From positions 1-59,981 of the forward strand of contig DYKB01000041.1 of NCBI GenBank assembly GCA_020722815.1: a stretch of DNA of 59,981 nt, given 5' to 3'. Below, piece by piece: positions 1 through 8,012 of the stretch (within the stretch, counting starts at the first letter, position 1; each line of letters begins with the position of its first letter). The notes beneath the pieces are model-generated. The model did no database searches. It had not been told where the DNA came from and saw only the letters and a program-made list of their open reading frames with translations. Both the position numbers and the translations under genes were made by a program. Source of the DNA: Caldithrix sp. (lineage in GTDB: Bacteria > Zhuqueibacterota > Zhuqueibacteria > Thermofontimicrobiales > Sulfurfontimicrobiaceae).

Positions 1-6
1 TAAATA

Positions 7-220
7 GGCATTCCCACGCCGGAGCATGGGAACGAGACAAATTGATTGAAGTGATTCATAAAATCAGAACCTCGTTCCCACGCTCCGGCGTGGGAATGCA
101 TCCCCGGTCGCTTCGCGATAAGTAATATATTATTTATCAACTTAACCAGCCAGCAGTATGCTGTTTTCAGAACGTGAAACGTTAATAAGGCATTCCCACG
201 CCGGAGCGTGGGAACGAGAC
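7..220. repeat. Three copies of a ~30-bp palindromic repeat
   Basis: Copies lie at about 7-38, 70-99 and 189-220; the middle copy is inverted relative to the others. Each has the core ATTCCCACGCCGGAGCGTGG, a GC-rich palindrome that would fold into a hairpin. No coding capacity is seen in the first 283 bases, which lie downstream of the minus-strand korB gene. The repeat resembles the REP-like palindromes common between bacterial genes; function unknown. Confidence 0.8.
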
Positions 221-283
221 ATACGCGATGTAAATTCCAGCCAGGCGCCAAAAGCCAGCGGCCACCAGCCAAAAAAGCCCCTT

Positions 284-1147
284 CTAAACGAACTCATCCT
301 TTAATGATTCAGGCAATGTTGAACGAGTGGGCTGTTTCACCAATGGTCCGACTTTAAGCGCCGGTACCTGTTCGGCATAAGAGGGGACATTTTCATTCTG
401 ATAAAAAATCCCAATTGGAATCCGCTCCCCCCACTCATGTGCCCGCTTGAAAGCCTCAGATAAATCCGCCGTGCTGTAATTGGATTCATCTTGCAATTTA
501 TAAACCCGTTCCTGATACCACTGATAGGAATAGAATTTATTAAAACTGACGCAGGGTTGAAAAACATCCACCATGCTATAGCCCCGGTGATTCAATGCCT
601 GTTCAATTAACCAGGCCAGATGATTTATATCACCGGCAAAACCCCGTGAAACAAAGGTCGCACCTGCCGCCAATGCCACCGCAATGGGATTAAACGCCTC
701 TTCAATGGAACCCCCCGGCGATGTTTTCGTCACAAAGCCTTTGGAACTCGTTGGGGAGTACTGCCCTTTTGTCAGACCATAAACGCGATTGTCCTGATAG
801 ATATCGACAAATTGGACATTTCGGCGAATCGCATGCAATAAATGATTACCTCCCATGCTGAAACCATCGCCATCACCATGGGTGATAACCACTTTTAAGG
901 AATGATTGGCCAGATGCGCACCGGTTGCCGCGGCCAACGCCCGGCCATGTAAAGTATGTAAGCCGTTAGCACGGGTGTAGTCTGGCAATTTACTACCACA
1001 GCCAATACCAGAAACGATTAAAACTTCGTGGGGGGCAATATTCTGATTCGCCAATGCCAACTTGAGCGCATTCCAGATACCAAAATTGCCACAACCCGGA
1101 CACCAGGTAGGCTTTACCGGACTTAAATAATCTTTGACTTCGACCAT
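284..1147 (-). CDS. korB: 2-oxoacid:ferredoxin oxidoreductase, beta subunit
   Basis: The 287-residue protein is the thiamine-diphosphate-binding beta subunit of a two-subunit 2-oxoacid:ferredoxin oxidoreductase, which oxidatively decarboxylates a 2-oxoacid (2-oxoglutarate or a similar acid) to acyl-CoA and reduces ferredoxin in the cytoplasm. Visible marks are the N-terminal WCPGCG (Cys16, Cys19), GIGCGSK near 47-53, the TPP/Mg signature GDGDG at 91-95 and DNRVYGLTKGQ at 119-129. Its length fits the short beta subunit of the KorAB type, without a fused ferredoxin domain. The start has GAGG eight to nine bases upstream. The partner alpha subunit lies upstream on the same strand, separated by 333 bp of repeats. 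Substrate (2-oxoglutarate, pyruvate or branched-chain) cannot be decided from sequence alone. Confidence 0.9.
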   Translation of the reverse strand: MVEVKDYLSPVKPTWCPGCGNFGIWNALKLALANQNIAPHEVLIVSGIGCGSKLPDYTRANGLHTLHGRALAAATGAHLANHSLKVVITHGDGDGFSMGGNHLLHAIRRNVQFVDIYQDNRVYGLTKGQYSPTSSKGFVTKTSPGGSIEEAFNPIAVALAAGATFVSRGFAGDINHLAWLIEQALNHRGYSMVDVFQPCVSFNKFYSYQWYQERVYKLQDESNYSTADLSEAFKRAHEWGERIPIGIFYQNENVPSYAEQVPALKVGPLVKQPTRSTLPESLKDEFV

Positions 1148-1184
1148 GTTATCCTCATCTATAAAAAAATGATATAGCGAATAT

Positions 1185-1480
1185 TTTACTAAAGTACACT
1201 TTTGGGGTTACTTTGAACCACCCACTTTTAAACCAAGCTAAATACCCTCACCCCAACCCTCTCCCGGAGGGAGAGGGCGTAGCGATTTCCTCTCCCTCCG
1301 GGAGAGGGCGTAGCGATTTCCTCTCCCTCCGGGAGAGGGCGTAGCGATTTCCTCTCCCTCCGGGAGAGGGCGTAGCGATTTCCTCTCCCTCCGGGAGAGG
1401 GCGTAGCGATTTCCTCTCCCTCCGGGAGAGGGTTAGGGTGAGGGTTGGTTTTACCAAATATAAAAATTAAAAAAAGTCAA
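1185..1480. repeat. Array of six 31-bp hairpin units between korA and korB
   Basis: Units begin at about 1258, 1289, 1320, 1351, 1382 and 1413. Each holds the palindrome CCTCTCCCTCCGGGAGAGG followed by a constant 12-base linker (GCGTAGCGATTT). The first unit has a variant core and the last lacks the linker. The outer edges are themselves complementary: CCCTCACCCCAACCCTCTCC on the left and GGAGAGGGTTAGGGTGAGGG on the right. Linkers are identical, so this is not CRISPR. The left flank (about 1185-1210) contains a piece resembling the TACACTTTTT-ended element seen elsewhere in the window. Confidence 0.9.
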
Positions 1481-3226
1481 TCAGCTTTTCTCATAATTTC
1501 GAATAATAAATTCAGGCGAAAATGGACGACCATCAAACTTTAAAATTCGGCGATTTACCAAAATCCCTGTTTTCATTCGAATTAAATCAGCTAATTGACC
1601 GGTTGAATTCCCTTCTACGGCAATTAATTCATTGGCTTTTTCCAACAAGGGTTGTGCTTTTTGCACCGGAAATGGCCAGATATCCACCAAATGAAGGACA
1701 TTTACCTGATTGGGTTGTTTTTCATTCAATTGATTCATCGCTTCCAGCGCCGGTTGAAGGGTGGAACCCCAACAAATAAAAGTAACCTTCGCCTTCTCGG
1801 GTCCATAATATTGCGGCGCTTCCATATCGCCCTCAGCCAGTTCCAATTTACGCATGCGTTTTAATTGCATCCGGGTACGAAGCTCGGCATCCTCCGTGAT
1901 GATACCAAATTCAGTATGCTCATTTGTGGAAGCATTAAAAATCGCATGGGGATGGCCTGGCAACGCGCGTGGCGAAATACCATCGTCGGTCAGTGCATAA
2001 CGTTTGTAAGGTTCTTTTAAATTATTAAGCGCTTCATCTGACAGTAACTTGCCACGATCAATTTCGATTGATTTAAAATCAATCTCATCCTTTTCCAACG
2101 TGACAAGTGAATTGGCCAGATAAGCATCGGTCAGGATAAAAACAGGTGTCTGATATTTATCTGCCAGATTAAAAGCGCGTACGCCAGCTTCAAAACATTG
2201 CTGCACATTGCCCGGCGCCAGAACAAGCCGTGCAAATTCACCCTGTGAGGCATAAATAACAAATAATAGATCTGGTTGTTCGGTTCGGGTAGCCAGCCCC
2301 GTAGCGGGACCAGGTCGTTGCGCATCGACGATAACGACAGGCGTTTCGGTCATGCCGGCCATGCCCAATGCTTCTACCATCAACGAAAAACCACCACCAG
2401 AGGTTGGAACAATCGCACGGGCACCGGCATGGGCCGCTCCGATTGCCATATTCAGGGCAGCGATTTCATCTTCCGTTTGTTTGGAAACGATGCCATATTT
2501 ATCCGCATGAGCCGTAAGCCATTGAAAAATCGATGTTCCAGGCGTCATGGGATAGGCAGAAGTAAAATTACAGCCACTGGCCAGGGCTCCCAGGCTAATC
2601 GCTTCATTTCCGGACATCACCATCAGTTTTGGTCCACCGGTTGGTTTTAATTTCCAGGGAAATTTTTCACTAAATTGCGAAATAATGAACTGATGTGCGG
2701 CTTCTGTGACTTTGATATTCAATTGTACCAGGCTTTCACCTTTTTTCTTAAAATTATCTTTGACAACAGATTCAATAAATTCAAGTGGGAAATGCATTAA
2801 TCCAGCCGCGGCCCCCAGCATCGCCGTATTGGCCATAATTTTGCTCCCCCCCACACTTTTCATTATTTCGTCAATTGGGATGGGAACCGGAAGTATTTGA
2901 TCTTTTTCAAGCGCTTTTGCATCTATTTTGAAATTAGCATCATAAATGATCGCCGCCCCTGGCACCAGTTGCGATCGATGAATTTCGATACTTTCGGCTG
3001 TCAGGGCAATGAGTAGTTGGACGGGTTCAGTCCAACTGGTAATCGGGTGATCAGAAATTTTGGTGAGATTAAAATTATGTCCTCCCCGGATGCGGGAACG
3101 ATGGTCAGGAACGCTGAAAATATGCAGTCCGGCCCTGGCCAGCGCTTTACAAAAACCCGCACTACTGGATTCGACCCCCTGTCCGGCATCTCCCCCAATA
3201 ATGACTGTCAGATTATTAACTGGCAT
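1481..3226 (-). CDS. korA: 2-oxoacid:ferredoxin oxidoreductase, fused gamma-alpha subunit
   Basis: The 581-residue subunit joins a gamma domain (GGDAGQGV at residues 11-18, roughly 1-190) to the pyrimidine-binding alpha domain (from about 205). The alpha domain shows SAYPMTPGTS, TEDEIAALN, TSGGGFSL and QRPGPATGLATRTEQ, which are signatures of this family. It is the partner of KorB. I chose the ATG at 3226 because AGGTGGAG precedes it; a GTG 12 bases upstream lies inside that ribosome-binding site. Rubredoxin is encoded 111 bp upstream on the same strand, consistent with an electron-transfer neighbourhood. The long hairpin array separates korA from korB and could alter their relative expression (inference). 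Confidence 0.9.
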   Translation of the reverse strand: MPVNNLTVIIGGDAGQGVESSSAGFCKALARAGLHIFSVPDHRSRIRGGHNFNLTKISDHPITSWTEPVQLLIALTAESIEIHRSQLVPGAAIIYDANFKIDAKALEKDQILPVPIPIDEIMKSVGGSKIMANTAMLGAAAGLMHFPLEFIESVVKDNFKKKGESLVQLNIKVTEAAHQFIISQFSEKFPWKLKPTGGPKLMVMSGNEAISLGALASGCNFTSAYPMTPGTSIFQWLTAHADKYGIVSKQTEDEIAALNMAIGAAHAGARAIVPTSGGGFSLMVEALGMAGMTETPVVIVDAQRPGPATGLATRTEQPDLLFVIYASQGEFARLVLAPGNVQQCFEAGVRAFNLADKYQTPVFILTDAYLANSLVTLEKDEIDFKSIEIDRGKLLSDEALNNLKEPYKRYALTDDGISPRALPGHPHAIFNASTNEHTEFGIITEDAELRTRMQLKRMRKLELAEGDMEAPQYYGPEKAKVTFICWGSTLQPALEAMNQLNEKQPNQVNVLHLVDIWPFPVQKAQPLLEKANELIAVEGNSTGQLADLIRMKTGILVNRRILKFDGRPFSPEFIIRNYEKS

Positions 3227-3337
3227 GAGTTGCTCCACCTGTTAAATGTGAAAGGAAAAGCTGGAAAACGATAATATGATGAAAATTCATGGTTTATCCA
3301 TTTCCCAGCCTGTCGTGTTCCAAAACGCTACAAAATC

Positions 3338-3496
3338 TTATTCCGCTTCAAACTGGCTTTTATCCGCGCCACAAACTGGACATACCCAATCATCCGGAAT
3401 ATCTTCAAATGCGGTACCGGGTTCAATCCCACTGTCTGGATCGCCTTTTTGGGGATCATAAACATAGCCACAAACGACACAAACATACTTTTTCAT
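3338..3496 (-). CDS. Rubredoxin
   Basis: This 52-residue protein begins [20 protein letters not shown] and ends with [14 protein letters not shown]. The two CxxCG knuckles (Cys6/Cys9 and Cys39/Cys42) bind one iron atom; the YVYDP, PGTAF and DDWVCP segments are classic rubredoxin. It is a cytoplasmic one-electron carrier and the natural partner of the rubrerythrin and desulfoferrodoxin encoded downstream on the same strand. AGGGAG precedes the start. It is complete despite its small size. Confidence 0.95.
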   Translation of the reverse strand: MKKYVCVVCGYVYDPQKGDPDSGIEPGTAFEDIPDDWVCPVCGADKSQFEAE

Positions 3497-3645
3497 AGGT
3501 TACTCCCTTTTTAAAGGTTACTCGTTATTGATGGTTTATAGAAAGCTTTTTAAAAATTGTCTATATTTTAAAAGGATATTTCAAACAAAAAAACGATTTA
3601 AGAACAAAGATTAATGATTTTTGATTGATGAAGGCGAACAAGTCG

Positions 3646-3741
3646 TTATTTAATCCAATTTTGTAGATAATCATAAATCCTTCGCAAATCATCATTCGTT
3701 AATCGCTGTTCCAAAATCAAAATCCCAAACACATCCATCAT
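3646..3741 (-). CDS. Possible 31-residue small protein
   Basis: An ATG-ATG start 14 bases after the stop of the CBS-domain gene opens a 31-codon frame ending in YDYLQNWIK. The product would be an amphipathic helix. There is no strong ribosome-binding site and I recognise no family. Translation by re-initiation after the CBS gene is possible; it may equally be chance. Confidence 0.25.
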   Translation of the reverse strand: MMDVFGILILEQRLTNDDLRRIYDYLQNWIK

Positions 3742-3755
3742 GAATCCACTGGTTC

Positions 3756-4196
3756 TCAGGCCGGATATTTGCCTTCAATAAAATCCCGGAGATACCGATT
3801 TTCAGCATGGATTTCCTTGATCTGTTTCTTCACCACATCTCCGATGGAGATAATACCGGCCAATCGCTTATTTTCAAGAACAGGTAAATGGCGAATCCGA
3901 TTTTCGGTCATAATTGCCATGACATATTCCAGATCGTCATCCGGTGTGCCAATGATCAAATTCGTCGTCATCACGCCTTTTACCTTGATCCGACGGATTT
4001 TTTCACAATCCTTCAGCAATTCCATCAAAACATCCCGCGGGGAAATGATTCCGACAATGGCACCACTTTCATTTAAAACGAGTAGCGATCCCACCTTATT
4101 TTTCGCGAAAATCTGGAGTGCTTCAAAAATTGTTTCTTCTTCTTGAATGGTAACAACCTGTGTTCCTTTTGCGGCTAAAATATCTTTCACTTTCAT
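3756..4196 (-). CDS. CBS-domain pair protein
   Basis: The 146-residue protein is two CBS domains and little else: the first at about residues 8-62 (VKDILAAKG...), the second at about 73-128 (VMTTNLIIG..., ending with the typical AGIISIGDVVK). Such stand-alone Bateman modules usually bind adenine nucleotides and sense cell energy state. No catalytic or membrane domain is attached, so the target is unknown. GGAGG precedes the ATG. It is co-oriented with the small membrane pair upstream and with rubredoxin downstream. Confidence 0.85.
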   Translation of the reverse strand: MKVKDILAAKGTQVVTIQEEETIFEALQIFAKNKVGSLLVLNESGAIVGIISPRDVLMELLKDCEKIRRIKVKGVMTTNLIIGTPDDDLEYVMAIMTENRIRHLPVLENKRLAGIISIGDVVKKQIKEIHAENRYLRDFIEGKYPA

Positions 4197-4285
4197 GATT
4201 AAGAGCCTCCGATTATAAATTGAAATTATTGATAAAATTATTATTGGTCATGATCGAAAAAAGCCGTCTTTCAGAAATTATTATC

Positions 4286-4387
4286 CTAAAACTGCACCTG
4301 ATAACCCAGCCAAAGGAGTAATATTATCATCAATAGATGCAAAACCCACCAGCCGATACGCCATCGAACAAAATATTTTATCCTCAT
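4286..4387 (-). CDS. 33-residue single-span membrane microprotein
   Basis: A start ATG at 4387 overlaps the stop of the upstream 163-residue membrane protein in an ATGA junction, with AGGAG seven bases before it. The product, MRIKYFVRWRIGWWV followed by a run of Leu/Ile/Val and a GYQVQF tail, is a basic N-terminus plus one transmembrane helix. The overlap and ribosome-binding site argue for coupled translation and a stoichiometric partner role with the protein encoded upstream. No family recognised. Confidence 0.6.
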   Translation of the reverse strand: MRIKYFVRWRIGWWVLHLLMIILLLWLGYQVQF

Positions 4388-4875
4388 AGAATACTCCTGA
4401 GATAGATTCCAATCCTGTAGACCACTGCAAAATAGATAAAATGTCGAATCCACCAGTATGCCGTGAACATGCGACCCAGTCCGGCAGGGTAATAGTACGC
4501 CAAAAGACTCTGTCCCATCCACATTTTCGGCAAAGAGATAAAAATATAAGGCAGGGCCGTCTTGATGAAAAGAGATGGCAGCGTTAATGGATTCGGTAAG
4601 TTCATCAAACTCATTTGTCCCATCGTGATCGCCCCGATTACCACGCTGAAACCATTTATCAGATAGGCTAAAATGACCGTTTTTTTGAAGAGAAATAAAC
4701 AGGGAACTAAAATAACATTGAGTAATCCCAAAATATAGGGTATTAAAAATGCGGGATTTTGAGGTTCACCCACGATGAATGAAGGTGCATGGATTTTCAG
4801 ATGTAATAGCCAGCCGCCCAAGGAAATAAACCAGAGCGAAAGCAGCGGCTTGCGAATTTTCAGATCGACAACCAT
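4384..4875 (-). CDS. Multi-span membrane protein of unknown function
   Basis: The 163-residue protein has about four hydrophobic segments (roughly residues 10-25, 43-62, 66-90 and 140-160) joined by short loops. I recognise no functional motif; its overall look recalls small DUF2569-like membrane proteins, but the match is weak. Its stop overlaps the start of the 33-residue microprotein, so the two are probably made together. Upstream on the same strand are two secreted CxxxxCH proteins. Confidence 0.6.
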   Translation of the reverse strand: MVVDLKIRKPLLSLWFISLGGWLLHLKIHAPSFIVGEPQNPAFLIPYILGLLNVILVPCLFLFKKTVILAYLINGFSVVIGAITMGQMSLMNLPNPLTLPSLFIKTALPYIFISLPKMWMGQSLLAYYYPAGLGRMFTAYWWIRHFIYFAVVYRIGIYLRSIL

Positions 4876-4922
4876 ATTTTATCCCCAATCAGTTAAAATC
4901 AAAGCAAAAAAATACAATCAGG

Positions 4923-5354
4923 TCATTTTTTGTCTTTTTCATCGACTTTCAGACTTTTCACCCAGGCTTCGATGGCCTTGATTTCAGCTTCTTTTAATGG
5001 AGGGGCATCAATCGGCATTCGGGATTCGATAATGCCGTTAGCGCCACGAATTTTCATGAGTAAATAACTTTTTTCAGGGACTTTCGTGTCCACGATTTTA
5101 AGCGAATCGATTTGCAGACTCTTGACGTTGACCGTGGCGGCTGTAAATTTATCGGCTTCCAGATTCAATTTCTTTTTCGGAAATTGTCCTTTATGACAGC
5201 CAGAAGTGGCACAATTTTGTTCAAAAATTTTGGCGACTTGCCAGGTTAATTTCTGCTGTTCAGGCGTAAGTTTTTTTTCTTCCGCGGTTAAAAACGTAAA
5301 AGAATAGGTAGAAAATGTAATCAGGATGATCAAAATTCCCATAGATTTTGACAT
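4923..5354 (-). CDS. Secreted small protein with CxxxxCH haem-like motif
   Basis: From the ATG at 5354, preceded by GGGAGG, the protein is 143 residues with a signal peptide (MSKSMGILIILITFSTYSF) and an acidic, lysine-rich mature part. It contains NCATSGCHKG, a CxxxxCH motif rather than the standard CxxCH, followed by LNLEADKFTA and RMPIDAPPLKEAEIKAIEAWV. That later region matches the SMP...L...I..WI ending of small c-type cytochrome-like domains. It is probably a periplasmic haem or redox protein, but haem binding is not certain. It is a paralogue of the upstream gene, 16 bases away. Confidence 0.65.
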   Translation of the reverse strand: MSKSMGILIILITFSTYSFTFLTAEEKKLTPEQQKLTWQVAKIFEQNCATSGCHKGQFPKKKLNLEADKFTAATVNVKSLQIDSLKIVDTKVPEKSYLLMKIRGANGIIESRMPIDAPPLKEAEIKAIEAWVKSLKVDEKDKK

Positions 5355-5370
5355 GATAACCTCCCGCAAT

Positions 5371-5799
5371 TTAATTATTTTTCGCACCTTTATTGATCCA
5401 GTTTTTAATTAACTGGATCGATTCCAGACTCAATCCCCCGGAAGGTGGCATTTTCGAACCAAACGATTGTTTTCCTTCAAGTTTGACCACCAGATAGCTC
5501 TTTGTCGCATCACCAGGAAGAACGCGTGTTTTCCCTTTGTCCTGAGTCGATGCAATATTGACGAGATGCATATAAGCTTTACCGACTGTCAAATCAAGTC
5601 CGCCACTGGCAACGACATCGTGACAACCAGCAACCAGGCAATTTCCAGAAAAAAGCGGTTGAATATCCGCAACAAAAGATGGATCATCTTTTACATTTGA
5701 ATTCGGCTCAGTGGGATTTTGGCTGTCTTTGCGACAATTTGCCATAAAAATAAATATCATAATTATGGCAAAAAATCCAGTAAAAATTTTTTTAAACAT
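5371..5799 (-). CDS. Secreted lipoprotein-like protein with CxxxxCH motif
   Basis: The 142-residue protein starts with a hydrophobic signal ending in MANC, a plausible lipobox (Cys22). It then carries DIQPLFSGNCLVAGCHD, a CxxxxCH motif in the context typical of small cytochrome-like domains (D.QP.F..NC...GCH). The C-terminal part (GSKMPPSGGLSLESIQLIKNWI) completes that domain. It is likely outer- or inner-membrane anchored in the periplasm. The start has AAAGGT upstream. The downstream paralogue follows after 16 bases, so the two form a pair of probable electron carriers or haem-binding proteins. Confidence 0.65.
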   Translation of the reverse strand: MFKKIFTGFFAIIMIFIFMANCRKDSQNPTEPNSNVKDDPSFVADIQPLFSGNCLVAGCHDVVASGGLDLTVGKAYMHLVNIASTQDKGKTRVLPGDATKSYLVVKLEGKQSFGSKMPPSGGLSLESIQLIKNWINKGAKNN

Positions 5800-5830
5800 A
5801 ATTTTTTTACCTTTCTGCTTCTATCGAAGA

Positions 5831-5860
5831 ATGATGAGATTCTTCATTTAGAATGACAAA
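5831..5860. repeat. Partial copy of the CATTCTGA-type palindromic repeat
   Basis: The segment ATGAGATTCTTCATTTAGAA leading into TGACAAA matches one arm of the longer palindromic element seen at 22613, 37109 and 50547. Only the right half is present here, upstream of the lipoprotein-like gene. Confidence 0.5.
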
Positions 5861-5896
5861 TTTTAGCCGGAGACGCACCATCATAAGATATTTCTC

Positions 5897-6466
5897 CTAC
5901 TGCATTTGCTCAGGTAATTTATTATGAAAAAAATTCTTGTTCAACGGATTTCTGGTTCGCGATGCTAGTGATTTTGCTTGTAAGTTCGGTTCTAGTTCAC
6001 TAATATTGCCTTCATAACCCACAGCTATCATGACAAACGGCTCGAATTCAATCGGCAAGGAAAATTCCGCCTTTAAAATTTGTGGAGAAAATCCAGCCAT
6101 GGGACGGGCAACGAGATTCAATTCAGTCGCCTGAAGTAAGATGAGCTGCGTTGCCATTCCCAGATCAAACAGATAATAATTCCGATTTTCGCTGAGTTGA
6201 CAATCCAAATCCGGCTTTGAAAAGCCCACAATCAGTAAAGGTGCTGTTTGAGCCCATGAATTGCCTTTCGAGAGTGCCTTACGTCCTTTCTCCAGGGCGA
6301 TTTCATCGGTCAGGAATAAAAATCGCCAGGGTTGATTATTAAAACAGGAAGCCGAAAGCTGGGCGGCCTGCATTAATTTATCAATTATTTCAGCATTCAA
6401 TTCCCTGCTAGCGATGGCACGGGTTGCTTTTCGCTGATGCAGTAAGTCTAAAAAATTTTCAACCAT
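5897..6466 (-). CDS. Nitroreductase-family flavoprotein
   Basis: The 189-residue protein belongs to the FMN-dependent nitroreductase family. It shows the N-terminal FMN-phosphate motif RKATRAI (about 12-18), SASCFNNQPWRF (about 38-49), and the C-terminal VMIAVGYEG. Members reduce nitro groups, quinones or flavins with NAD(P)H in the cytoplasm; the real substrate is not visible. It lies 64 bp downstream of rubrerythrin, across a strong terminator, so it may have its own promoter or rely on readthrough. Confidence 0.85.
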   Translation of the reverse strand: MVENFLDLLHQRKATRAIASRELNAEIIDKLMQAAQLSASCFNNQPWRFLFLTDEIALEKGRKALSKGNSWAQTAPLLIVGFSKPDLDCQLSENRNYYLFDLGMATQLILLQATELNLVARPMAGFSPQILKAEFSLPIEFEPFVMIAVGYEGNISELEPNLQAKSLASRTRNPLNKNFFHNKLPEQMQ

Positions 6467-6477
6467 TTTTACTCTTT

Positions 6478-6513
6478 AAAAAAAAAAGATGAAGCGGGTT
6501 GCACCGCCTCATC
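6478..6513 (-). terminator. Rho-independent terminator after rubrerythrin
   Basis: On the minus strand GATGAGGCGG and CCGCTTCATC form the two arms of a GC-rich stem with a TGCAAC loop, followed at once by nine to ten T residues. It sits immediately downstream of the rubrerythrin stop codon. Confidence 0.85.
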
Positions 6514-6529
6514 GTGAATGACAATAAAT

Positions 6530-7033
6530 TTAGAATTTTTTGAACTTATCTTTGGCGGCATTACAAACCGGGCAATTATCCGGTGGTTCGCCAATTTTGG
6601 TATAGCCACAAACCGGACAGATATAAATATCTTCCGATCCGATATCTTTGCCCTTTTCAACTTGCGCTTTTGCTTGCTGGTAATAATCTGCATGGATTTT
6701 TTCGGCTTCCATAGCAAAATGAATGGATTTTTCCGCACCTTTTTCGCCCTGCAGTTTGGCGATGGCATCATAAGCCGGATACATTTCATCCACTTCAAAA
6801 TTTTCACCATTGATTCCGGTCTGTAAATTTTCAACAGTTTTGCCTAAATAACCCAGATTCCGGGCATGATTAATTGCATGTACCTGTTCAGCATAAGAAG
6901 TCGCTTCAAATAATCGCGCCACATTGGGAAAACCTTCTTTTTTAGCAATTTCAGCAAACGCCATATACTTCATGTGTGCCTGAGATTCGCCGGCAAATGC
7001 ATCGCCGAGTGAATTCTTGGTCATTTGTTTCAT
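6530..7033 (-). CDS. rbr: Rubrerythrin
   Basis: The 167-residue protein (ATG at 7033, GGAG upstream) has an N-terminal ferritin-like di-iron four-helix domain with ligands in GESQAHMKY, EATSYAEQVHAINH and AMEAEKIHADYY. A C-terminal rubredoxin-like domain carries CPVCGYTKIGE and NCPVCNAAKDKF. Rubrerythrins reduce hydrogen peroxide to water in the cytoplasm of anaerobes, taking electrons from rubredoxin. Superoxide dismutase and desulfoferrodoxin, which generate peroxide from superoxide, are encoded just upstream. A palindromic candidate operator lies 27 bases before the start. An ATG ten codons earlier lacks a ribosome-binding site. Confidence 0.95.
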   Translation of the reverse strand: MKQMTKNSLGDAFAGESQAHMKYMAFAEIAKKEGFPNVARLFEATSYAEQVHAINHARNLGYLGKTVENLQTGINGENFEVDEMYPAYDAIAKLQGEKGAEKSIHFAMEAEKIHADYYQQAKAQVEKGKDIGSEDIYICPVCGYTKIGEPPDNCPVCNAAKDKFKKF

Positions 7034-7059
7034 GTGAGTCTCCAGATGAAAGTTTAGTA

Positions 7060-7074
7060 TCATATATAATATGA
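7060..7074. promoter_or_regulatory. Candidate Fur/PerR-family operator upstream of rubrerythrin
   Basis: TCATATATAATATGA has perfect six-base inverted arms (TCATAT/ATATGA) around a three-base centre, is AT-rich and lies 27 bases upstream of the start codon. This is where a Fur/PerR box would be expected; the regulator is encoded at 18776-19210. The assignment is inference from position and symmetry. Confidence 0.35.
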
Positions 7075-7091
7075 ATTAGTAATCACTTTTT

Positions 7092-7232
7092 TGCTACCGA
7101 ACACTTTTTATTCGAGTCTGTCTGAAAACACTTTTTTGTAGGGCAAATTACCAATTTGCCCTGCATCGGGCTTGTATCAGGCACCCGATTCGGACAAATT
7201 AACAATTTTTCCTACAATTTCGGACAGACACT
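7092..7232. mobile_element. Short non-autonomous element, GGGCAAATT core, GTCTGTC ends
   Basis: The ends are AGTCTGTCTGAAAA (from 7114) and TTTCGGACAGACACT (to 7232), an imperfect terminal inverted repeat. The core holds GTAGGGCAAATTACCAATTT and its partial complement. A second copy with the same layout is at 46139-46258. The sequence just left of it (7092-7112, TGCTACCGAACACTTTTT) is one end of another element family, suggesting one element landed in or beside another. Confidence 0.65.
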
Positions 7233-7243
7233 CCTTCGTATGA

Positions 7244-7975
7244 TTAACCTTTCGCTTTTTGGAAGCGGGCATCAACATCTTTCCAGTTGATAATTTTAAA
7301 AATATTTTCGACAAATTCAGCACGACGGTTTTGATATTTTAAATAATAGGCATGTTCCCAGACATCAATCACCAGCAGCGGAATAGCTCCCCAGACTGTT
7401 AAATCCTGGTGCTTTTCCGCTTGCAGAATGACGAGCTTCTGGAAAACCGTTTGATACGCGAGAACTCCCCAGCCACTCGCTTCAACGGCATTTGTCGCAG
7501 CTATCATTTGGGCTTTAAATTTGGCGAAAGTACCGAAATCCCGTTGGATGGCGGCTGCCAATGGCCCGGCAGGCTCTCCCCCACCTTGGGGCGAAAGATT
7601 TTGCCAAAAAATGGCGTGCAGAATATGACCCGAACCATGAAAAGCAACTTCACGTTCCCAATGTTTGACCAACGCAAAATCACTTTTTTCGCGCGCTTCA
7701 GCCAGCGCCTGTTCGGCTTTATTCAGACCACTAACGTAGGCCGCATGGTGCTTTCCATGATGCAAACGCAACGTTTGTTCATCAATGACAGGTTCGAGGG
7801 CGTTATAAGGATATGGTAATTCAGGGAGCTGGTGCACCCCAGCAACAACAGGCGTAGTTTGAATATTCTTTTTATCATCAGAAAATTCTGACGCCGACGA
7901 GAGCGTACTGCCAAAAAACAGGGCACTGCTTCCAATTCCGATATGTTTTAAAAATTCTCTTCGACGGGTTGACAT
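7244..7975 (-). CDS. sod: Tat-exported Fe/Mn superoxide dismutase
   Basis: The 243-residue enzyme starts at the ATG at 7975, preceded by AAAGGAGG. Residues 1-30 form a twin-arginine signal (STRRREFLKHIGIGSSALFF), so the enzyme is exported folded to the periplasm or cell surface. The metal ligands are visible: His72 in RLHHGKHH, His120 in GHILHAIFW, and Asp204 and His208 in DVWEHAYY. It converts superoxide to oxygen and peroxide. Iron versus manganese use cannot be decided. The neighbouring desulfoferrodoxin lacks a signal and works in the cytoplasm, so the two cover different compartments. The 700-bp gap upstream holds mobile-element remnants. Confidence 0.93.
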   Translation of the reverse strand: MSTRRREFLKHIGIGSSALFFGSTLSSASEFSDDKKNIQTTPVVAGVHQLPELPYPYNALEPVIDEQTLRLHHGKHHAAYVSGLNKAEQALAEAREKSDFALVKHWEREVAFHGSGHILHAIFWQNLSPQGGGEPAGPLAAAIQRDFGTFAKFKAQMIAATNAVEASGWGVLAYQTVFQKLVILQAEKHQDLTVWGAIPLLVIDVWEHAYYLKYQNRRAEFVENIFKIINWKDVDARFQKAKG

Positions 7976-8012
7976 ATTAGACCTCCTTTTGCTTTTTGGA
8001 GCCAAAAATTTA

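Noticed and set aside
1258..1440. Repeat array that could be taken for CRISPR
   Set aside because: Units are contiguous 31-bp copies with identical linkers; there are no unique spacers and no cas genes.
1248..1457. Minus-strand frame of 69 codons through the hairpin array
   Set aside because: It merely translates the repeats (SRRERKSLRPLPEGEE units) and has no ribosome-binding site or family.
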